From the NCBI RefSeq assembly GCF_965233615.1, contig NZ_OZ247495.1: a stretch of DNA of 64,000 bases. One strand, 5' to 3'. Origin of the DNA: Pelagibius sp028280305. GTDB lineage: Bacteria; Pseudomonadota; Alphaproteobacteria; Kiloniellales; Kiloniellaceae. The first letter of the stretch is position 1, and each line of letters opens with the position of its first letter. Made by a program: the position numbers and the translations under genes. Below, in pieces: positions 24,922 through 32,282 of this stretch. The notes beneath the pieces are model-generated. The model made no database searches, was not told the DNA's origin, and saw nothing but the letters and a program-made list of their open reading frames with translations.

Positions 24922-25928
24922 CAGCTTTCCCCGTCCATCAGGTGACAGGCGACCTGGTGTCCGCTCGCCGCCTCTTTCAGCACCGGGCGCTCCTGCGCAC
25001 AGCGATCGAAAGCGAAGGGACAGCGGGTGCGAAAGCAGCAGCCGCTCGGCAGTTCGAAGGCATTGGGCACCTCACCCGTCAGCTCGATCTCCTCTTCAGC
25101 CTCCGGGTCCGGATCGATGGCCGGGGCTGCCGACAGCAAGGCGCGGGTATAGGGATGCTGCGGCGATTCGAACAGCGCATCGCGGGGCGCGGTTTCCACC
25201 ATGAAGCCGAGATACATGACGCCGATCCGGTCGCTGATATGGCGCACGACCGAGAGGTCGTGGGTGATGAAGAGGTAAGACAGGCCGAACTCGTCGCGCA
25301 GGTCCATCATCAGATTGAGGATCTGCGCCTGGATCGAGACATCCAGGGCCGAGACCGGCTCGTCGGCGATCACCAGTTGCGGGTTCACTGAGAGCGCGCG
25401 GGCGATGCCGATGCGCTGGCGTTGCCCGCCGGAAAACTGGTGCGGATAGCGGTCTCCATGCTCCGGACGCAGCCCGACACGGGCCAGCAGCTCGATCGCC
25501 CGCTGCGCCACCGAGCTGTCACCGGGATCGGCGTGCTGCAGCATCGGCTCCATGATGATGTTGCGCACCCGCTGGCGCGGATTGAGGGAAGCGAAGGGGT
25601 CCTGAAAGATCATCTGCAGCTTGCGCCTTACCGGCAGCATGCGGCGATAGTCATGCTGGGAGATGTCTTCACCCTCGATGCGGATGGCACCACCCGTCGG
25701 TTTGTAGATGCGTGCGATGGTCTTGGCGACGGTGGACTTGCCGCAGCCGCTTTCACCGACCAGGCCCAGAACCTCGCCGCGTTCGATCTGGAAGCTCACG
25801 CCGTTGACCGCATGGACGATGCGTCGCGCGAGTGTCGGCAGGCCGTTTTCAAAGCGCAGCCTGTCAAGCGGCCCGCCGCTGACATCGAAACGCTGTTCCA
25901 GATTCTCGACCTCCAGGAAAGCGGTCAC
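24921..25928 (-). CDS. DppF/OppF-type ABC transporter ATPase
   Basis: A 335-residue ATPase of the oligopeptide/nickel importer family. Walker A is GESGCGKST, the signature FSGGQRQRIGIARAL and Walker B LVIADEPVSALD. A C-terminal extension carries FRTRCPFAFDRC, the oligopeptide-type tail with cysteines that bind an Fe-S cluster in some relatives. The GTG start at 25928 overlaps the previous stop as GTGA; the long open frame beyond it is shadow. It pairs with the next upstream ATPase. Confidence 0.88.
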   Translation of the reverse strand: MTAFLEVENLEQRFDVSGGPLDRLRFENGLPTLARRIVHAVNGVSFQIERGEVLGLVGESGCGKSTVAKTIARIYKPTGGAIRIEGEDISQHDYRRMLPVRRKLQMIFQDPFASLNPRQRVRNIIMEPMLQHADPGDSSVAQRAIELLARVGLRPEHGDRYPHQFSGGQRQRIGIARALSVNPQLVIADEPVSALDVSIQAQILNLMMDLRDEFGLSYLFITHDLSVVRHISDRIGVMYLGFMVETAPRDALFESPQHPYTRALLSAAPAIDPDPEAEEEIELTGEVPNAFELPSGCCFRTRCPFAFDRCAQERPVLKEAASGHQVACHLMDGES

Positions 25929-26917
25929 GGCTTGCTCCCCTCTTCCAGCGGAAAATGACAGGCGACCGAACGCTCCCCGGTCAGGGGATGCGGCAGCGGT
26001 TCCTCCTCCGCGCAGCGGGCCTGGGCGAAGGGGCAGCGTTCCCGGAAGTTGCAACCCTTGGGCAGGTTGCGCACATCGGGCACCGCGCCGGGGATCTGCG
26101 TCAGCCGCGGCTGGCGGCCGTGCAGCTTGGGAATCGAGCCGAGCAGGCCTTGGGTATAGGGATGGGCGGGCTTGCGGATCAGGGCCTCCTTCGGGCCCTG
26201 TTCCACTACCCTTCCGCAATAGAGCACAACGATCTGGTCGGCCATCTGCGAGACGACCGCGAGATCGTGGGTAATGAGGATCATCGAGGCATCGCGCTCC
26301 CGCACCTGGCGGCGCATCAGCTTGAGGATCTGCGACTGGATGGTCACGTCCAGGGCCGTTGTCGGCTCGTCGGCAATGATGAGGCGCGGCCCCGCAATCA
26401 TCGCAATGGCGATGACCACCCGCTGGCGCATACCGCCGGAGAACTGGTGCGGATAGTTCTTAAGACGGCGCTCGGCTTCCGAAATGCCGACGTCGTTCAA
26501 CATCTCGATGCAGCGCGCGCGGCGGGCCCGGGCATCGAGCTTGCTGTGCAGCCGCAGCATCTCGTCCATCTGCTGCCCTATGGTCTGCAGAGGATTGAGC
26601 GAGGTCATGGGGTCCTGGAACACCATCGCAATATCGCGCCCTCGAATACCCTGCAGCTCACTCTCTGACTTACGGGCCAGATCGTCACCATCGAAGAGTA
26701 TCTGGCCGCCGTCGACCTTGCCGGGACTGTCGATCAGGCCGAGGATCGAAAAGCCGATCACTGACTTGCCGCCGCCGCTTTCGCCGACCAGACCCAGGAT
26801 TTCGCCGCGCCCGACCGTGAAGCTGACGCCGTCGACGGCATTCACCACACCGGCGAAGGTATAAAAGCGGGTCTCGAGTCCGCGCACATCCAGCAGGGCT
26901 GTCTTTTCCGCGCTCAC
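25925..26917 (-). CDS. DppD/OppD-type ABC transporter ATPase
   Basis: A 330-residue ATPase with Walker A GESGGGKSV, signature FSGGMRQRVVIAIAM and Walker B LIIADEPTTALD. The C-terminal FRERCPFAQARC resembles the oligopeptide-type tail. The Walker A ends SV instead of ST, a tolerated change in this family. The GTG start at 26917 overlaps the upstream permease stop (GTGA). This repeated 4-base overlap pattern through the operon indicates tight translational coupling. Confidence 0.88.
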   Translation of the reverse strand: MSAEKTALLDVRGLETRFYTFAGVVNAVDGVSFTVGRGEILGLVGESGGGKSVIGFSILGLIDSPGKVDGGQILFDGDDLARKSESELQGIRGRDIAMVFQDPMTSLNPLQTIGQQMDEMLRLHSKLDARARRARCIEMLNDVGISEAERRLKNYPHQFSGGMRQRVVIAIAMIAGPRLIIADEPTTALDVTIQSQILKLMRRQVRERDASMILITHDLAVVSQMADQIVVLYCGRVVEQGPKEALIRKPAHPYTQGLLGSIPKLHGRQPRLTQIPGAVPDVRNLPKGCNFRERCPFAQARCAEEEPLPHPLTGERSVACHFPLEEGSKP

Positions 26918-27798
26918 TTCAGCCTCGGATTCAGTTCGTCGCGCAGGAAGTCGCCGAAGAGGTTGATGCCGAAGACCAGCATCATGATCGCCAGACCGGG
27001 AAAAGCCGAGGTCCACCAGAGGCCGCTGAACAGTACGTCGAAACCGTTCTTCACCAGCAGGCCGAGCGAAGGCTGGGTGATCGGCACGCCAACACCGAGA
27101 AAGCTGAGCGACGCCTCGATCAGAACAAAGGTGCCCACCTGTATAGTGGCGATGACGATCAGCGGTGTGAGGACGTTCGGCAAAACGTGCTTCAGGATGA
27201 TCTTGCGGTCTGGAAGACCGGCGACCCTCGCCGCCTGGACGTACTCCTTCTCGATCTCACTCAAGGTCGAGCCCCGCACGGTTCGGGCATAAACCACCCA
27301 GCCCACCGCCGTCAGGGCGATCAGCACCTTGTCGATGCCGGTGCCGACGGCCGACATCAGGAAAAGCGCAATCAGAATCGAGGGGAAGGAAAGCTGGATA
27401 TCGGCGACCCGCATGATGAAGGAGTCGATGGCCCCGCGATAGAACCCGGCGAGCAGGCCCAGCGCCGTACCGATGAAACAGGAACACAGCATCGCTACCA
27501 CGCCGATCATCACCGAGATGCGCGCACCGTAAACGATGCTTGCCAGCATATCGCGGCCCTGCCCGTCGGTACCCAAGGGATAACGCGGGTCGCCGCCCGG
27601 CAACCAGACCGGCGGCTTGAAGCTGTCCAGCAGCTCCAAAGATGCAATGTCGTGCGGATTCTGCGCCACCAGCCAGGGCCCAAAGGCGACATAGACGGCG
27701 AAGATCAGCATCAGCGCGCTGCCGATGATCGCCGAGGCGCTGCGGCGGTAGTTGAAGAAAAATTCCGATCTCAGAAATCCCTGCATCCGGCGCCTCAT
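26914..27798 (-). CDS. DppC-type ABC transporter permease
   Basis: A 294-residue inner-membrane permease. After an N-terminal cytoplasmic segment, the first helix is near residues 20-45, a GTDGQGRDMLASIVYGARIS segment follows, and the EAA loop is EYVQAARVAGLPDRKIILKH. These are typical of DppC. The ATG overlaps the partner permease stop (ATGA). It forms the channel with the DppB-type protein. Confidence 0.88.
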   Translation of the reverse strand: MRRRMQGFLRSEFFFNYRRSASAIIGSALMLIFAVYVAFGPWLVAQNPHDIASLELLDSFKPPVWLPGGDPRYPLGTDGQGRDMLASIVYGARISVMIGVVAMLCSCFIGTALGLLAGFYRGAIDSFIMRVADIQLSFPSILIALFLMSAVGTGIDKVLIALTAVGWVVYARTVRGSTLSEIEKEYVQAARVAGLPDRKIILKHVLPNVLTPLIVIATIQVGTFVLIEASLSFLGVGVPITQPSLGLLVKNGFDVLFSGLWWTSAFPGLAIMMLVFGINLFGDFLRDELNPRLK

Positions 27799-28760
27799 TT
27801 CAACGTGATGCGGGGGTCGATCAGCGTATAGAGCAGATCGACCAGGAAGTTGATGACGACGAAGATCAGCGCCACCAGCATCAGGTAAACGACGATGACC
27901 GGCCGGTCGGCGCGATAGATCGAGTCAATCAGCAGTTTGCCCATTCCCGGCCAGGAGAAGATCGTCTCGGTGATGGTCGCAAAGGCGATCAGATCGCCGA
28001 GCTGCAACCCAAAGATCGTCACCACGGGGATCAATGCGTTTTTCAAGCCGTAGCGGTAGAGCACGTCGCGCGGTGTGGCCCCCTTGGCGCGGGCGAACTT
28101 CATGTAATCCTGACGGCCCACCTCCATCATTCCAGCGCGTGTAATGCGCAGGATAATCGCCATGGTCGCCAAAGATAAGGTGAATGCCGGCAGAATGATG
28201 TGCTGCCAGCCGTCGGCAGTCAGCAGACTGATGCGCATGCCGAGGAATTCGACCGTGTCGCCACGCCCGGACGATGGAAAGAAGCCCCACTGCACCGCCA
28301 GCAGATAGATCAGCATCATGCCGACCCAGAAGCCGGGCAGCGATATACCGAGCAGCGATCCGGCCATGATGACCTTGCTGACCCGGCTTTGCGGATTGGC
28401 GCCGGCATAGACCCCCAGCGGGATCGAGACGAGAATGGCGAAGACCATCGCCACCACCACCATTTCGATGGTGGCCGGCATACGCTCCAGAATCAGATCG
28501 AGCGCCGGCTGGCGAAAGACGTAGGAACGTCCGAAGTCGCCCTCGACAAGGCTGGCCAGAAACCTGGCGTATTGCACGAAGAGCGACTGATCGAGACCGA
28601 GGATCCGCCGCGCCTGGGCGATCTCGGCATCGGTGGCATCGATGGGCACCACCATGAAGACAGGATCACCGGTGAAGCTCATCATCAGGAAGACAATGAC
28701 CGAGACGACCCAGAGAACGATGGTCATCTGGATCAGCCGTTTCAGCAGATAACCGATCAT
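27795..28760 (-). CDS. DppB-type ABC transporter permease
   Basis: A 321-residue, six-helix permease. The N terminus MIGYLLKRLIQMTIVLWVVS and the EAA loop DYMKFARAKGATPRDVLYRYG match the DppB family, as does the FSWPGMGKLLIDSIYRAD segment. It is separated from the upstream binding-protein gene by 91 bases carrying a strong hairpin, and it overlaps the DppC-type gene downstream. Confidence 0.88.
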   Translation of the reverse strand: MIGYLLKRLIQMTIVLWVVSVIVFLMMSFTGDPVFMVVPIDATDAEIAQARRILGLDQSLFVQYARFLASLVEGDFGRSYVFRQPALDLILERMPATIEMVVVAMVFAILVSIPLGVYAGANPQSRVSKVIMAGSLLGISLPGFWVGMMLIYLLAVQWGFFPSSGRGDTVEFLGMRISLLTADGWQHIILPAFTLSLATMAIILRITRAGMMEVGRQDYMKFARAKGATPRDVLYRYGLKNALIPVVTIFGLQLGDLIAFATITETIFSWPGMGKLLIDSIYRADRPVIVVYLMLVALIFVVINFLVDLLYTLIDPRITLK

Positions 28761-28800
28761 CCGGACAACACGACGCTAAGGAATGGGGGGTTAGGGTAGA

Positions 28801-28833
28801 GCGGCACGGCGCTCCCGTGAAGCGCCGTGCCGC
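28801..28833 (-). terminator. Strong hairpin between binding protein and permease genes
   Basis: GCGGCACGGCGCT (28801-28813) and AGCGCCGTGCCGC (28821-28833) form a perfect 13-bp stem with a 7-base loop, just after the binding-protein stop on the minus strand. There is no clear T-run, so it more likely protects the 3' end of the binding-protein mRNA or gives partial termination, raising its level over the permeases. Confidence 0.55.
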
Positions 28834-28851
28834 ACTGAACGTCGGACGCGG

Positions 28852-30420
28852 TCAGTCGACGTCCATCTCGTAGGCCCAAAGGAACTTGTCCACCCGCGGC
28901 TCCAGGGTCACACCGTTGCGCACGGCGTAGATATCCTGCTCGTAGTGTACGGGAATCATCGGAATGTCCTGCATCAGTATCTTCGTTGCTTCCTGAAGAT
29001 AGCCGTCGCGCTCCTCGATTTTCGACGTGCTGTCCGCCTTGTCGACCAAAGCATCGACCGCCGGGTTCGAGTAGCTGCCACGGTTGACCTGACCGTAGCC
29101 CTCTTTCTTGTCGCGCGTATAGAACAGGGCGCCGTACATCGAGCCGGCGTCACCCGAAGGCACGTCCCAGCCGCTCATGATGAAACTGGATTGCTCCGTC
29201 GGGACCCGGATATAACCCCAGAAATTGGATTTCGGCATGATGTTGAGCTGCAGATCGACATTGATCTTGGCGAGCATCGAAGCCAGAGCCTGGGCGATCT
29301 GGGCGTCGTTCACATAGCGGTTATTGGTGGCATCCAGCGTCATGGTGAAGCCGTCGGCATGGCCGGCGTCGGCCATCAGCGCCTTGGCTTTCTCAATGTC
29401 GTGGGGATACATCTCCCGGAAGTTCATCCCCTCGACATAACCGAGGTGGGACGACGGCACGTATTGGGTGCTCGGGCTGGCCAGGCCGTTCATGACGATC
29501 TTGTTGATCGCATCGGTGTCGATAGAGCGCGCAATGGCTTCCCGCACCCGCTGATCGGTCATCGGATTCTTGTCGAGATCGATGGTCGGTGATTTCTCGC
29601 GGGTGTCCATTGCCAGAACCACGTTCAACAGGCTTGGGCGCGTCAGAACCTTGAAGTTGCCGTCGCGCTTTACCCGTTCCACGTCGCGCACCGCGAGATC
29701 CTGAATGACGTCGACTTCCCCGGTCAGCAAGGCGGCCGTGCGGGTCGCCGGGTTGGTGATCGGGCGGAAAGTCACCGTGTCGATGCCCGCCTTGCCGGCC
29801 CAGTAGTCGTCGAAAGCCTCCAGAATCAGCTTTTCTTCCTTGATCCACTCACCCAGCTTGTAGGGGCCGGTGCCGACCGGTTTCAGGTCCATCTGCTCGT
29901 CGCCGGTGGCCGTGGTGTACTCCCGGTCCAGGATCAGCAGCTCGGCCAGATCCATGGCCAGCACGGCGTATGGCTGAGGCGTCTTGATCTCGACCGTCAG
30001 GTCATCGACGGCGCTGACAGCGGCGATATTCGCAACCAGATCCGGCCGGATCGACTTTCTGGCATGTTCCACCGTGAAGACCACGTCGTCGGCGGTAAAG
30101 GCATTGCCGTTGTGGAAGGTCACGCCCTCACGCAGCTTGAAGCGCCAGGTGGTGTCGTCCACGACCTCCCAGCTTTCCGCTAGGCCGGGGCCGAACGACA
30201 GGTCGGCACTCCGCTTCACCAGCGGATCGTAGAGATGGTAGTACATGATGTTCGAGGACAGCTCCTCACCCGCCAGCGGATAGAGGTGGCTGGGGTCGGC
30301 GGTCAGTCCGATGGTGACCGATTTGCCCTCTGCCATAACCGCAGCGGGCAGGAGCGCCGCCACGGCGCAGGCACTGGCGAGGAGACGCCGGCTCGACCGG
30401 CTTCTGAACGATACAGTCAT
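28852..30420 (-). CDS. Family 5 ABC solute-binding protein (secreted)
   Basis: A 522-residue DppA/OppA-type binding protein. From the ATG at 30420 there is a Sec signal peptide, with basic residues to about 12 and a hydrophobic core ending AAVMAEG. The mature part begins KSVTIGLTADPSHLYPL and contains LREGVTFHNGNAFTADDVVFT. GGGAG lies ten bases upstream of this ATG. An in-frame ATG at 30465 would put 15 extra residues before the signal peptide and is less likely. It should deliver the ligand to the DppBCDF-type complex that follows. Confidence 0.88.
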   Translation of the reverse strand: MTVSFRSRSSRRLLASACAVAALLPAAVMAEGKSVTIGLTADPSHLYPLAGEELSSNIMYYHLYDPLVKRSADLSFGPGLAESWEVVDDTTWRFKLREGVTFHNGNAFTADDVVFTVEHARKSIRPDLVANIAAVSAVDDLTVEIKTPQPYAVLAMDLAELLILDREYTTATGDEQMDLKPVGTGPYKLGEWIKEEKLILEAFDDYWAGKAGIDTVTFRPITNPATRTAALLTGEVDVIQDLAVRDVERVKRDGNFKVLTRPSLLNVVLAMDTREKSPTIDLDKNPMTDQRVREAIARSIDTDAINKIVMNGLASPSTQYVPSSHLGYVEGMNFREMYPHDIEKAKALMADAGHADGFTMTLDATNNRYVNDAQIAQALASMLAKINVDLQLNIMPKSNFWGYIRVPTEQSSFIMSGWDVPSGDAGSMYGALFYTRDKKEGYGQVNRGSYSNPAVDALVDKADSTSKIEERDGYLQEATKILMQDIPMIPVHYEQDIYAVRNGVTLEPRVDKFLWAYEMDVD

Positions 30421-30447
30421 CTGTCTTTTCTCCCTGTTATCGACGTT

Positions 30448-30485
30448 CTCTTGGCGCAAGCTCATGCTCTTGGCGCAGGCTCATG
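30448..30485. repeat. 19-base tandem duplication at the VOC/binding protein junction
   Basis: CTCTTGGCGCAAGCTCATG (30448-30466) is followed directly by CTCTTGGCGCAGGCTCATG (30467-30485), identical at 18 of 19 positions. The second copy contains the VOC stop codon and the first carries an in-frame ATG upstream of the binding protein. It looks like a recent slipped-strand duplication. Confidence 0.8.
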
Positions 30486-30885
30486 GCAGCGCGGACTGCA
30501 CTTCTATCTGGTAGCCTTCGGGATCCTCGAGGACGAAAGCCCGGATGCCGAGCTGCTCGCTGCTGGAGACCTTGCCCAGGCTTTCGATGTTCAAGGTCGC
30601 GAGGTAGGCGTGCCAGGCATCGACATCAGGCACGCGGATGCAAAGCTGAACCGGCTTCACGTCATGTGCGCGATGCATGCCTCGTGTTTCGTCGACCAGA
30701 CCGACATGGGCCTGCCCGACCATCCGATAGATTTTCGACCAGCCCTGGTCAATGGCCAGGGTGAAACCCATCACGTCTTCATAGAAACGCATCGCCGCCG
30801 GAAGGTCGCGGTAGTAGAGAAACGTGATCGCCAGTTCCAGCCGTCCGCCGTCAGGACGTTTGTGATCTGCCGCAGCAGCGTTCAT
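30481..30885 (-). CDS. VOC-superfamily (glyoxalase/bleomycin resistance fold) protein
   Basis: A 134-residue protein with the paired beta-alpha-beta-beta-beta layout of the vicinal oxygen chelate superfamily: LAITFLYYRDLPAAMRFYEDVMGF at the start of the first module, VQLCIRVPDVDAWHAYL at the second, and RAFVLEDPEGYQIEVQ with a C-terminal metal-ligand glutamate. Members include lyases, isomerases and dioxygenases, so no reaction is assigned. It is first in the minus-strand operon, upstream of the importer, and its promoter region carries a GntR-like operator. Confidence 0.8.
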   Translation of the reverse strand: MNAAAADHKRPDGGRLELAITFLYYRDLPAAMRFYEDVMGFTLAIDQGWSKIYRMVGQAHVGLVDETRGMHRAHDVKPVQLCIRVPDVDAWHAYLATLNIESLGKVSSSEQLGIRAFVLEDPEGYQIEVQSALP

Positions 30886-30950
30886 CTACACCTGCCCCCA
30901 AAAGCCGCTTCGCTGTGAAATCTCAAAAGTAGGAACAGCGATACTCCAGT

Positions 30951-30967
30951 GTATACAGACTGTATGT
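30951..30967. promoter_or_regulatory. Candidate GntR operator, copy 1 (VOC side)
   Basis: TGTATACA at 30951-30958 is a perfect 8-base palindrome. The 16-base block GTATACAGACTGTATG (30952-30967) recurs near the regulator gene as GTATACAGAGAATATG, matching at 13 of 16 positions. This copy is about 66 bases upstream of the VOC start. TGTATACA-like dyads are typical targets of FCD-type GntR regulators. Confidence 0.6.
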
Positions 30968-31205
30968 CAAATGGATTCGCCTCGGAAACGCGAAATCGCG
31001 ACCGTCCTCATTCCCCTCCGCTCATCTCCGCCAGAGAAGGCATGAGCTCGAAAGCCAAGGCAAACAGGGCACTTCCAGTTGCAAATCCCGGACCCTGGCA
31101 CGACAGGTCGACCCGCCCTAAACCCGCAACGGGAGGGAGCGGCTTGGCAATTGGCGTTGGCGATCTCATTCGTTTAGGTATAGATTGCGCAGATGGCTCA
31201 GCAGC

Positions 31206-31221
31206 GTATACAGAGAATATG
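31206..31221. promoter_or_regulatory. Candidate GntR operator, copy 2 (regulator side)
   Basis: GTATACAGAGAATATG, the second copy of the block described at 30952-30967, lies 41 bases upstream of the GntR-family gene. Together the two copies suggest that the regulator controls both itself and the divergent ureide/importer operon. The remaining sequence between the two genes (30886-31262) shows no ORF worth calling. Confidence 0.55.
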
Positions 31222-31262
31222 CGGATGATCAGCGTTCCATTGACGACAGTTGGACGCCCGGC

Positions 31263-31913
31263 ATGACGGCGAAACTGCCCCGTGCGAGCCTCGGCGATAC
31301 GGCCTATCAAAGGTTGCGGCAGATGATCCTGAGCGGCGAACTCTCGGCCGGCGCCCGCGTCCTTGAGAACGATTGCGCCGCCCGCCTTGGCATTTCGCGG
31401 ACCCCGGTGCGTGAGGCGATCAGCCGGCTTACCGGCGAGGGGCTCGTGCGGCGCCCGGAGGGCGGGGCGCCGGTGGTGCATCGCATTTCGACTGACGAAA
31501 TCGTGGAGATCCTCCATGTCCGCCGTCTGCTGGAAGTAGAGGCCGCGAGACAGGCCGCCGGGGCGCCGGGCCGCGATGCGTTACTGAAACTGCGCGGGGT
31601 CTTCGAGGGTTTTCTGTCGGGTGAACGGCCCGATGCAGAGGCGCATCTGGCCGCCGACGACGAACTCCACGAAAGGGTGGTTCTGATGTCAGGCTCCCGG
31701 CTTTTGGAGACGCTGATCTCGGACCTGAAGTTGAAAACGCGAATCTTCGACAAGGGCAGCATTCCCGAGCGCTTTGAACCCGGGTGCCACGAGCACATCG
31801 CCATCATCGATGGCATCGTTTCCGGCGACCCCGAACGCGCGCAAGCGGCCATGAAGGTTCACATGGACAATGTCCGCGAGAGCATTCTGAACCATCTGAC
31901 GCGCCTGTTCTGA
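31263..31913 (+). CDS. GntR-family transcriptional regulator, FCD (FadR-like) subfamily
   Basis: A 216-residue regulator. An N-terminal winged helix-turn-helix (about 10-75) contains ENDCAARLGISRTPVREAISRL. The all-helical FCD ligand domain has E-IVEILHVRRLLEVEAA, DDELHERV and a late HEHIAIIDGIVSGD, which carry the residues (Asp, His) that bind metal and carboxylate ligands in the family. It is divergent from the VOC/importer/hydantoinase operon and almost certainly its regulator, probably relieved by a pathway carboxylate. The ATG at 31263 fits the usual length; an upstream in-frame ATG at 31185 does not. Confidence 0.87.
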   Translation: MTAKLPRASLGDTAYQRLRQMILSGELSAGARVLENDCAARLGISRTPVREAISRLTGEGLVRRPEGGAPVVHRISTDEIVEILHVRRLLEVEAARQAAGAPGRDALLKLRGVFEGFLSGERPDAEAHLAADDELHERVVLMSGSRLLETLISDLKLKTRIFDKGSIPERFEPGCHEHIAIIDGIVSGDPERAQAAMKVHMDNVRESILNHLTRLF

Positions 31914-32282
31914 CCCTGAATTCTGTACATCAGATCTGCCCGGGGTCATCAAGGCCAAAGTCCGGCGCCCCAGAATCCTCGGCTTGTCTCGTGGCGGCCT
32001 GATTCGCCAGGCGGATCGGCCAGGAACGGCCTATCTCAAGAGAAGCAAGAAACTTCGGTACCGAACAGGGCATTGGGACTGCAACCCGGTTACAGGTTAA
32101 TGCTGCAGTCGCGGCTGCCGCACCTCTTTTCGAGACGGACTCTGGCCATTCGACGGGGTATGCTCGTCACCTGGGCCACCCGGACCCTCAATCGGCCGGG
32201 TTGGGAGATGGGTCGTCACGCTTTCATATGAGTATTTGCAAGTGAATATAGAAAACCAAATGGATTTACGCCTCGGGCTGGC
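31914..32282. other. Intergenic region before tamA
   Basis: 369 bases with no gene. A weak TGACCC/GGGTCA pair lies just after the regulator stop. The last 70 bases are AT-rich compared with the surroundings and probably hold the tamA promoter, though no clear -35/-10 pair could be fixed. Confidence 0.4.
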
